Source: Entophlyctis helioformis (taxonomy: Eukaryota; Chytridiomycota; Chytridiomycetes; Chytridiales; Chytriomycetaceae). From it: DNA of 64,000 nucleotides. Below the pieces are notes generated by a model that was not told the origin of the DNA, did not search any database, and saw only the letters and a list, made by a program, of their open reading frames with translations. Position numbers and translations under genes: made by a program. The stretch spans positions 62,001 through 126,000 of the forward strand of contig JAHLKH010000026.1 of assembly GCA_025526915.1 (NCBI GenBank), read 5' to 3'. Positions within the stretch are counted from its first letter, which is position 1; the number at the start of each line of letters is the position of its first letter. This document shows positions 1-9,843 of this stretch, in pieces.

Positions 1-675
1 CTCGCTGAGCGCCTGGAAGGCGGCCGACCTGCGCGACATCACGGCGCTGGCACGCTGGTCGCTGTCGTCCAGCAAGCACGAGCACGGCGTGCGCAACCTG
101 CTCGACGGCAGCATCGACACTTACTGGCAGTGAGTGCACGTCTGGCACGTCTGGCACGTCTGGCATGTTCATCTGCTTATACGACTCGACTGGACACAAT
201 GCGACACCACACGCCGCGCCGCGCAGGTCCGACGGCCCGCAGCCGCACCTCATCAACATTCACCTCGCCAAGGCATGGCCAGTGGCCCAGGTGTCCTTCT
301 ACGTCGACATCAAGCAGGACGAGAGCTACACGCCGCAGATCGTGTCGCTGCGTGCTGGCAACCGCGTGCACGATCTGGCCGAGGTCGGCCGCGTCGAGCT
401 GTGCCAGCCCGCCGGCTGGATCGACATTCCCGTCAGCCAGCCCGGCAGCAGGTGCGTCCCCATCTGTCCTTGTCCACCTGTCCATCTGTCCACCAGGTTG
501 CAGTGTCTGAGGTTGCTTGCGTGTCTGGTCAAGCCACAGAGTCGCCCACGTGTTTATGCTGCAGCTGGCTGTGCTTGCCAACGACCACAACGGCAAAGAC
601 ACGCACGTTCGCCAGGTCCGTGTGTGGGCCGAGAGGGAGAGCGACGGCGACGACAGCCGGAGCCAGTGGCATTGA
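1..675 (+). CDS. APC10: Anaphase-promoting complex subunit 10 (APC10/DOC1), 5' part missing
   Basis: This is the C-terminal part of the DOC-domain subunit of the anaphase-promoting complex, which helps substrates with destruction motifs bind the ubiquitin ligase in the nucleus. Exons are 1..129, 227..451 and 540..675, with donors GTGAGT and GTGCGT. The translation contains the family hallmarks DIDTYWQ-like GSIDTYWQ, SDGPQPHLINI, DESYTP, RAGN and GKDTHVRQVRVW, in DOC-domain order. The gene runs off the left edge, so the N-terminus and start are not seen; the first complete codon begins at base 2. It converges with the VDAC gene, the two stop codons being about 225 bases apart. Assignment is from sequence resemblance and is strong. 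Confidence 0.93.
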
Positions 676-900
676 GTGTGACTCAATAAGATGTACTCTT
701 TCTTCAAGTGGACTCTTGTGTGTGTGTGCAAAGGCTCAGTGGCGTGGCAGGTGAATGCGGCACAGGCGATGCTAGATGACGTGCTGTATTTCATCTCATA
801 CAAGACACGAGGCAAAACAAGACATGATCTGTATGTGATCGTTGCACGCGACAGCAACCAGGACGAGGGGCAGTGTGGCAGGGGAAACGAGACACGACGC

Positions 901-2588
901 TTAAGCCTCAAGGGTGAGCGAGAGGCCGACCTTGTGGACATCGTTCTGGAGACGGGTGGTGTCAAAGAGACCACCGAGGGAGAGCTTGATGCCGGGGCGG
1001 AGGACCTGGGTGTAGCCGAGACCGAGACGGCCGGTGTTGTCAACCTTGGCCTGTTTGGTTTTACAATGATCAGGGACGCGGGAGAGAGCGAAACGCGACA
1101 GTTAGACCACACATGCCCCAAAGACAAAGAGAGAGGTTTGTGCACACGAGACAGGATGGCATGGCAGACTGACCTTGAGGTAGGCATCACGGTCGAGGAC
1201 GTACTTGGTGCCGACCTCGATGGCGACGTTGGAGTCGGCAAGCTTGTTCCAGGTGGCCTTGGCACCAGCCTCAACCTTGGCGTTGACCTTGTGGTGGTAC
1301 GAGGCCGAGAAGAGGTTGAACTTGTTGGCACTGGGACGGGGCAGTGTGAGCGATGGCAGCCTGGCGATGGGATGGATGCACGCAGACAGTGCGACAAGGA
1401 CTTACGCAATCAGCGAGATGGTGTACTGGGGGGCAATGTAGCCAGCAGCAGCCGAGTACTTCTGGACCTTGGCGTCCGAGACGTCGTAGGCGACCTCGGC
1501 ACCGACAATGAAGCCGTTGTTGCCAACGACGGCATCGGCGAGGATGGTGGGGCCCTTGAAGAGGTCGAGGCTCGAGCGGGTGAAGACGTAGTCCTGCTTG
1601 TACTCGAGGCCGGCCTTGGCGTTCTTGGTGCCCTTCTCGGGGAGGAGCGAGCCGATCAGGTTGAGCTTGAGGCCCTTGGCGAGGGAGTCCTCGAGCTCGA
1701 GCTCGGCGCCAAGAACGTTGGTGGTGGTCCAGGTCTCGGTGAAGGTGAGGCCTGGAGGAGGCGGGCATGAAGCAGGCGGGACACGGGGCAGATCGGATCA
1801 GCATCGGCGAGCGGGGCAGGCAGCGAGAGGGACAGACCAGACAGGCAGACAGGCAGACAGGCCTGGCAGGGCAGCGAGAAGCGGGCGGCACGTACCACGG
1901 GACTTGTCGGTGTACTTGGCCTTGAGCTCCGAGGCAATGGCGCCAGACTTGTTGTCCTTGTTGCCAGAGACGGTGAACTTCTGTGAACGTGGGTGGTCGT
2001 CGTCATAGTATTCGTCGTGGTCGTAGCGGTGGTCGTAGTTGCAGACCGAGGGAGCGGCAGGTGCATGACGGATGCTTAGTCAGTGGCCATCGATGGGCTG
2101 GATGGGCTGGCGGTGGCCAAGCAAGGAGGTGGAGGCGAGGCGTTGCACGCGGCGCAGAACGCTGCAGAACAACGGGGGGAGCAGGGAGGTGCAGGCAGGC
2201 AGGTGCAGGTGTGGGTTGGTGGGCAGGCAGCAACGCCCGGCACTGCACAGCAGCCGCCAGTGCTGCACCACAGCACAGCAGAGCACTCCACAGCACACGG
2301 CACGCCACTTGGCTTGAACCAAGCGGCCAGGCAGGCAGCCAGGCCAAGTCATCAGATTCGCTGACTGGCTGACTGACTCAGCGGGCGGGCTGGCTGGGCG
2401 GCATGCGGCCTCATACACACACACACAGACATGGACAACATAGACTCTGCAGACTCAACAAGACGTACAATGTTGTTGGGGGTGGTGGTGTTGACCTCGA
2501 GCTTGGCCGAGCCGACGGGGTAGTCCTTGGAGACCAGGTCGTTGATGGCCTTGCCAATGTCAGAGAAGGCGGGGGGAACAAAGGTCAT
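901..2588 (-). CDS. POR1: Mitochondrial outer-membrane porin (VDAC)
   Basis: Voltage-dependent anion channel of the mitochondrial outer membrane, passing ATP, ADP and small metabolites. Five exons (2469..2588, 1896..1980, 1406..1751, 1174..1330, 901..1050) give 285 residues, the usual length for this 19-strand beta barrel. The start MTFVPPAFSDIGK and the early KDYPVGSAKLEVNTTTPN match the porin N-terminal helix and first strand. GLTFTETWTT, LIGSLLPEKGTKNAKAG and KANKFNLFSASYHHKV-type blocks follow in family order, and the protein ends GLGYTQVLRPGIKLSLGG then a final beta strand. All joins are phase-consistent with GT-AG ends. No frame breaks were seen. Its start lies 256 bases downstream of the PSMA6 stop on the same strand. 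Confidence 0.95.
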
Positions 2589-2844
2589 GGTTGCGAGTGT
2601 GGTTGCGTGTGGGTTGGGTTGTTGTGGGTGTTTGGGCACTGGAGAGATCTCGGGCAAGCCCGCGCGGGCCTTCATTCGCTACTCACTCCTGCGCGGGGTC
2701 GCGTGACCTGCAGAGGCTTTTGTTTGCGCGGCACGGTGCGGCACGGCGTGCGGCAGGTGTGCGGCTCGCAGACGTGGTCGCCACAAGACAGCCCTGCAAG
2801 ACACGGCACAACACGGCACAACAACAAGACACGGCACAACACGC

Positions 2845-3896
2845 CTAGTCGGCACGCTCGACAATGCGCGTCAAGTGCGCCTCAATGTCGCTCTCCGAGA
2901 GCACGCGGAAGCGGCCGTCCTCGCCAGTCACCACGCCAATCTCAATGTCTGCCGGCTTAAAGTCCAGAGAGAGCACGTTGGACAGTGTCGTGATCGCGAC
3001 CTGGAATGGCGCCATGCAGTCGTGTCGTGTGGTGTCGGGTCGCGTTGTCGTCAGTAAAATGACAGCCACGATCCCGGCTGGCCTGCGGGCAGGCTGGTCG
3101 CCAACAGCCTCACCTCGACAGTGTCCTCCAGGCTGAGCTCGGGCTCCTTCTTGAGTCGCTTCTCGAGATGGTTGAGCGCCTCTTGGTGCTTGGCGCCGGC
3201 AGTCGTTGCCTTGTATCCAATAAAGTACCTGGCCACGGAAATATTCCACAGGCAGCACCGCACGGCCCTGTTAGTCCATGTCCTCCCTGCGGACTGTTGG
3301 GCGACACACTGCAGCTGCTCACCCAGCAGGATCGCACTTGAACAGCTGAGGTCCACGCTCGTCGTCATATCCAATCAGGATCATGGCTAGAGTGCGCAGG
3401 ATCATCCATCCATGCATGCATGCAAGTGTCAGCATGCCGGCTTAAAATGGCCATCCGCACTGGATGATACCCAGCACATACAGATGCCGAGCGGTCTCAT
3501 GGCAGCCTGCTGCGTGTAGACCTGGTTGATGTTGGCAACGCGCTTGGCAAGCATGTCGGTCGGGATCTCGTATCCAAACTTGTAGCGGAACTCGGCCGCC
3601 TCCATGCGAGCACGCATGACCTGGCTGCGCGCGTCGGCTGGGCCGCGACAGTCGCACATTCGATCGAGGTCAGTCAAGGATCAAGAGCGGCTCGCGCCAA
3701 AGGCAAGCACCCAGCCCAGCACAGCACGCACCTAACAGGCCCGTCATGACACAGCCGATCTTTGGCGTCAGCTGGAAGATGTGGGTGACGGTCGAGGGGT
3801 CCAGCAGCTTGTCCTATGGGGCGTGAATGGTGTGGAGCGCGTGTCAGATGGGAAGCAAGGCCAGAGGGATGCACAGATGCACAGATGCGCAAGCAG

Positions 3897-3943
<47 letters not shown>

Positions 3944-4599
3944 AGTGCAAGTGACAGTGCACGTACAGGGACCTTTCGCTGGGTCACAATGACGACCGAG
4001 TCCTTGCCACGGACACCGACGGACGTGAAGCCGGCGTTTGAAATGGCCTTGAACGCATACTCTGTGCAGGCCGAGGGAGCAAGGGTCAGTCGCGGCTGGA
4101 CGAAAGATCGACAGATGGATGGATGGGTAGGTGGATGGCAAGAGAGAGGCAGGCAGGCACGAAGGCAGCCAGACAGGCAGCCAGACAGGCAGGCAGCCAA
4201 AGGCCAACACACGCACCGACTTGGTAGAGACGGCCCTCGGGCGAGAAGATGGTAATGTGGCGGTCGTAGCCGGCTGTGGCAGGCATGCAAGAGTGTGTGC
4301 AAGAGTGTGTGCATGTGTGTGTGCAGACAGGGCCAGGGTTGTTGTCGTGGTTGTCGTGGTGGTTGTCGTCGTGGTTGTCGTCGTGGTCGTGGTTGTTGGC
4401 ACAGCAGCAGACGCGAACGAGCGAGGATGAGCAAGGGACCAGGGCCGCGAGAGGGGGCGAGGCGAGTGCAGCCAGACAGCCAGACAGACAGCCAGACAGT
4501 CGCATAGACAGACAGACAGGTCAGCCAGCCAGATAGATAGACACACAGAGAGAGACAGAGAGAGACAGCCCGACACGCACCGCTGTTGCCTCTGCTCAT
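2845..4599 (-). CDS. SCL1: 20S proteasome subunit alpha-1 (PSMA6/Scl1)
   Basis: Non-catalytic alpha-ring subunit of the 20S proteasome core. Eight exons (4581..4599, 4217..4273, 3967..4061, 3732..3813, 3482..3637, 3323..3386, 3114..3228, 2845..3000) give 247 residues, the family length. The N-terminal alpha-subunit signature is clear: [20 protein letters not shown] split over two introns. It is followed by [38 protein letters not shown] and [16 protein letters not shown]. The C-terminus [23 protein letters not shown] resembles PSMA6 rather than other alpha subunits. The first exon has only 19 bases. Introns hold simple repeats: (GA)n at 3896-3939 and a GTTGTC-rich array at 4332-4405. It shares a 302-base divergent promoter with the importin gene. 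Confidence 0.94.
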
Positions 4600-4682
4600 G
4601 CTGTCGGTTGTCGGCCTGAGGTTGAGGGTTGGGCGAGCGAGGAGGCGAGAGGGGCGAGAGAGTGGCCAGGGTTGGCTGTCGG

Positions 4683-4733
4683 ACCACGTGAGTCCACGTG
4701 AGTGCACGCGACAGGCGTGAGCCCACGTGACAG
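4683..4733. promoter_or_regulatory. Three CACGTG sites between PSMA6 and importin-7
   Basis: The divergent intergenic region between the proteasome gene and the importin gene carries three CACGTG hexamers within about 50 bases (ccacgtgagt twice, then cccacgtgaca). CACGTG is the core recognised by bHLH factors such as Cbf1 and USF/TFE-type proteins. The same hexamer occurs in pairs in four other divergent promoters of this window, so a shared regulatory role is plausible but inferred. Confidence 0.5.
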
Positions 4734-4901
4734 GCAGGACAGCCAACCAGTTGCCGTCAGCGGCCGCACGCGCACTTTGCCGACGACGAGCGGTGCACAC
4801 ACTGTGACATTCTCGCAGCCCCTCTCTGTGCCCTGCCGTCGCACGACATCCATCCACCCCCCCGTCACATCCACCGACCCACACCGACCCACACCACCCA
4901 C

Positions 4902-7900
4902 ATGGACGTCCACGCGCTGTACAGCACGCTCGCTGCCACCGTGCAGCCCGACGCTGCCGTGCGCTCGCAGGGCGAGGCGACCCTCAAGCAGGTGCGTTGG
5001 TTGTGTAGTTGGTTGTGCTTTATGAGTGTTGGTTGTGCCTATGTGTGCGTGTGCTTGTGGTCTGCCATGCCTGCCTTGCCTTGGCTGGCTCCTGGCCACC
5101 TGCCACTCTGCCTGCCTGCCACTCTGCCTGCCACCTCTTGCATCCACCCCCGCTGTCCCACCTCCTATGTCCGCCCGCCCTCTCCAAGCAGCCTCGTGGA
5201 AAAAAAAAGTGTTGGGCGAGCGAGCGAGCGACTGGCTGACTGGCCCTCCAACCAACCTGCGACTGCCCCTGCACCTGTGTCTGTGCACTCCGATGCCCTA
5301 TTCCTGCAGATCGAGAGCCACGCCGGCCTGCTCCCTGCCCTCCTGCAGATTGTCGCCGTGCCCGAGTCGGACGCCGCCGTCAAGCAGGCCGCCGCCATCT
5401 ACTTCAAGAACAGAGTCGGCCGCCTGTGGGACCCGTCGCGCGAGCAGTCGCTCAACCAAGACGACAGGCTCTTTGTCAAGACCCACATCATCGAGGCCAT
5501 CTCAAAGGCAGACTCTCGCATCAGGTTTGTCTGCTGCTGCTGCCTGCCCTCCCCTCTCTGTCCCTTCCTGCCGCTCTCGTCGGGCTGCGGCTTGCTGCTG
5601 CACTCGTGTGCTGGGAAATGATGACACTTTTCTTATCTCCCTCGAGCATCAAGCCAGAATCCGTTTTGGAATCTGCGATGCAGTGTGGGCCATTTATAGT
5701 CATAGTTACACTGATCCCAGCACTCTTGCCGCTCTGGCAGCCCCTCCCTTGTATCCCCCTGCCTCCCTCCCGTCTGAGCTGGTGCACTGACCTTGCCCAT
5801 CTGCCGCCCTCAACTTCCCTCGTTTGCCGTGCACGCAGATCGCAGATGCTCGCTTCCCTGACCACCATCATCACGTTCGAGTTCCGCCACGGCGCCACCT
5901 GGCCCGAGCTCGTGCCGACGGTCAAGACCATGCTTGCGTCCGACCAGCGCCACATTGTCTTTTCTGGTCTGCTCGTCTTCCTCGAACTGGTCAAGAACTA
6001 CCAGTATGCCCTCTTGCCTCGCATTCATTCATTCATTCATGTTTGCCGTGCTGCTCGTGTGCTGACGAACATCCCCCACTCGAAACGCTCCACATCGCAC
6101 CTGCGTCAGATGGGCTGCTGTCTCTGAGCGCACTGCCCTGCATCCCGTGCTGGAAGAGATCCTGCCCATCACGCTCAGCATTGCAAACAACCTCAAGGCC
6201 CATGCTGCCACAAGCCTGGAGGCAACCGAGATGCTCAAGTGCATCATCAAGACATACAACTGCTCGATTCGCGTACGTCCTGTGCATGCACCTCGCCCAT
6301 GTCGCGCGCTTCTCTCCTGGTTTCCTCTGTACTCATTCGTCTGCCTTGCTTCTTGTCTTGTGTCTTCTTCCTTGTCCCCCCTCCATCCTTTGGCTCAACA
6401 ACGATCTCTTTTCAACCATCCATCGTCGCTTCGTGAACAATTCATTCTGTCTGGCATGGCATGGCATGCGTCGGCCCGCCTTCCAACCCCGTTCAGCTGG
6501 AGATCGCCCAGCACCAGCAGGATCTGGCCTCGCTCGTTCCCTGGGGCACGCTCTTTGTCGAAGTCGCCGAAATGCAGATCGCCCCCAGCGCTCTCAACAT
6601 GCCCGAAGACGCCGAGGACCGCGAGAAGCACATGTGGTGGAAGCTCAAGAAGTGGTCGTACCAGTGCCTCAACACGCTCTTTGGCAGGTTAGTCCGCCGG
6701 GCTGTGCCGTTCCCTGCTGTGCATCTGCCCCAATCGCTCTGCTCACCTCTCTTGTCGGCGACTGGCCGACTTCCAACCACCCAGATACGCGTGCACCAAG
6801 CCCGAGAAGCGATACAAGAACTTTTCCAAGATGTTCGTGGCCACGTTCGCCCCCAAGATCCTCGAGAGCTTCCTCAAGCAGATCTCGCTCGCAGTGCAGG
6901 GTGTCTGGATGTCGGCCCGCGTCAAGCAGCACCTCGCCACCTTCCTCGAGCACTGTGTCAAGAGAAAGACGACCTGGGCCATGCTCAAGGAGCACCTCTC
7001 GCCGGTCATCTCCGACTTTATCTTCCCCCTCATGTGCTTCTCGCAAGAGGACGACGAGCTGTGGCACGAGAACCCCGTCGACTACATCCACAAGAAGATC
7101 GATCCGCCCATGGACGACTTCAAGAGCCCCGTGGTCGCTGTCGCCGCCCTCCTCCAGTCGATCTGCAAGGACCGCTTTGAGCAGGCGTTTATGCCGACCG
7201 TCGGCATCATCAACGCCATCCTCGGCCGTTACAACGAGGCACCCGCCGACAAGAAGGACCCCCGCCACAAGTACGGTGTTCTCAACATGATGACGGTGCT
7301 GGTCGAGCAGGCCCTGGACGAGCGATCGCCCATCCGCAACGACATGGAGACGTTCTGATCACGTACGTGGTGCCCGAGATCAGCAGCACCTACCCGTTCC
7401 TCCGCGCACGTGCCTGCGACACGCTGCTCAAGTTTGCGTCTGAAATGGACTTTGTGAACGAGCAGCACCTCGAGTTGACTTCCAGCAGGTCATGAACGCC
7501 GTCAAGGATCCCGAGCTGCCTGTTCGTGTCGAGGCGGCCCTTGCCCTCTCGCCCTTTTTGCGCTACCCCAAGAGTGCGTTTGTCTGTCTGTCTTCTTGTC
7601 TGTCTTCTTGTCTGCTCACTGGCTGACTGGCTGACTGATCGCTGTCCATCTGGTCCCCTTTTGCAAACGCTGCAGTCCACGACGCCATGAAGCCGCACGC
7701 TGCTCCCGTCATGCAGGAGCTCATGAACCTGACCAACGAGATCGACATGGACACCCTCACACACGTCATGGAGCAGCTCGTGTTTGAGTACTCTGAGGAG
7801 CTCACTCCATTTGCCGTGCAGCTTGCCACCCAGCTGGTACGTTTGGCCGTCTGATGCCTGGCGCGACTCGCTGTGATCTGCCGCGGCTCATGGATGCTGA

Positions 7901-9565
7901 CCGCACTGCTGCACTGCACTCTACAGCGCGACACGTTTATGCGCATCATGAGCGATGCCAACTACACCGCAGACGACTTTGATGTCGACGAGGCGAAGAC
8001 AAGTCCATGGCTGCCATGGGTGTGCTCAAGACCATCTCCAGTCTGGTGCTGTCGGTGGAAGGCTCGGTTGCCATTGTGCACGAAGTCGAGGCGGTCATTG
8101 TGCCTGCCATTGTCTTTGTGCTCGAGAACGGCGTTCTTGGTATGTGTAGTCCGTTTCTGTGATCCGTCTCTATCCGTCTCTCTGACTCTTGCTTACCGCG
8201 CACTGTCTCCCACACATGCACGCATGCACAGACTTGTACGAAGAAGTGTTCGAGATCATCGAGACGTCCACATTCAGCTCCAAGGCCGTCTCGCCGCTCA
8301 TGTGGAGCGTGCTCCCGTACATCTACCGCACCTTCAAGGCAGACGCGTTCGACTACTTTGAGGAGATGACGCCGTCGCTGCACAACTACATCATGCATGG
8401 CAAGGACGTGTTGGCGGCGTCAGCCGAGCACCAGGAGATGATTTTCGACATGGCGACGACGGTGCTCACGGCCGAGGACGCGCGCCAGTCGGACCGTGTC
8501 CGCGCGTGCCAGGTGTACGAGACGCTCATGCTGCATCTGCGCGGCGCGCTCGACGCCTACATTCCCAAGTTCATCCAGGGGCCTACGCGCACCTGGTGCT
8601 CAAGCCGGCCAAGTCGGTCGCGCTCCGCGTGCACGCCATCGAGATTGTCGTGAATGCGCTGTTCTACAACCCGGCCCTCGCGCTGGGCGTGCTGGAGCAA
8701 GCGCAGTACACGACGGCGTTCTTCGAGACGTGGTTCAAACAGCTCGACGACTTTGAGCGCGTGCATGACAAGCGGCTGTCGATTCTCACGCTGGCCGCGT
8801 TGCTGGAATTGCCGACCGAGGCGCTGCCGCCTGCCCTGCAGAGCAACTGGACCTACCTGTTTGGCGGCATTCTCCGGCTGTTTAACAACTACTCTGAGGT
8901 TCTTGAAGGTAGGGTTGTGGCGTGTGGGGGGGGGCTTGGGGCTTGCCGTTGCAAAGTGGCTGACACGTGTGTTTGTTTTTGTGGACAGAGCGGCTCAAGG
9001 AACAGCGGATTGCCAATGGCGAGGAAGAGGACGATGACGAGGAAGTCGAGGACGATGACTTTTACAGCAGCATGCGTCGTGGTATGCTTCCGCCTTTGCA
9101 GAACACGTGCTTCATCACCCCTAGTTGCAACTCTGTCTTTCCGTGTCTAACCCACAGCCATGTGCGTCATCCCCTCCTCATTTTTGCACAGATGACGACG
9201 TGTCGGACGATGAGGAGGAGCCGTTTGGCGAGAAGCTCGAGGCACTTGCCGGCGCGGCAGCGGCCGAGACGACGCACACGTTTGACGACGAGGACGAGGA
9301 CGACGACAACTACTCGGTCGAGGGCATGATGATTGAGGATATTTACTTTACAACGTACCTGGACGAGGTCGATGTCCATGTGCAGTTTGAGTCGCTCATG
9401 GAGTCGCTGGCCGTGTCGGGCCGCTCGGCCGTGCTCGAATCGACCCTCTCGCCCGAGCAGACGGCGTTTGTGGGCAAGCTCCTCAAGACGGCCGCGGAGA
9501 ACCGTGCCAAGGCTGCCACTGCCGCTGCGTCTGCGTCGGCATCGGCTGCCACTGCTGCACAATAA
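4902..9565 (+). CDS. IPO7: Importin-7/8 family nuclear import receptor (Nmd5/Sxm1-like), with four frame breaks
   Basis: Importin-beta superfamily receptor that carries ribosomal proteins, histones and other cargo through nuclear pores with Ran. Eleven exons start at [20 protein letters not shown] and end in an alanine-rich tail after an acidic loop ([14 protein letters not shown] and DDEDEDDDN), as in importin-7. HEAT-like helices run throughout; [10 protein letters not shown] matches the importin N-terminal repeat. Four single-base losses interrupt the frame, at about 7347-7352, 7474-7477, 7992-7995 and 8578-8583. Each sits at a short G or T run, and family sequence resumes at once in the next frame. 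Adding four bases makes the spliced length divisible by three (1,044 residues, near the usual size). I therefore read it as an intact gene with assembly errors, though a decayed copy cannot be excluded. The stop TAA lies inside an AATAAA signal. Confidence 0.9.
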
Positions 9566-9843
9566 ATCGCGTGTTTGCTTTGCAAGGCTTTGGTTGTCTG
9601 TCTGGATACATGCATGCATGAATGCGCATGCTCGTCGCTACGCAATGGATTTATTGCGTCTCTCGATACGGTGAGGTCTCGCTTGGCTCTGCGAGAGGCC
9701 AAGCTGGGCTGCTGCAATGTTCTGCTTGACACGCGTACACACTGGTATTGGACAGTCCCATGGCACAGGTTCACAGGTTAGACGTGTGCACATGGGAGTA
9801 GACTCTGCATCCTCTCCTTCAAACCCCAGACTCGATCGCATCG

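Noticed and set aside
177..1409. A 410-codon minus-strand frame at the left end
   Set aside because: It is an out-of-phase shadow spanning APC10 antisense sequence and VDAC exons and introns; the VDAC frame explains the region.
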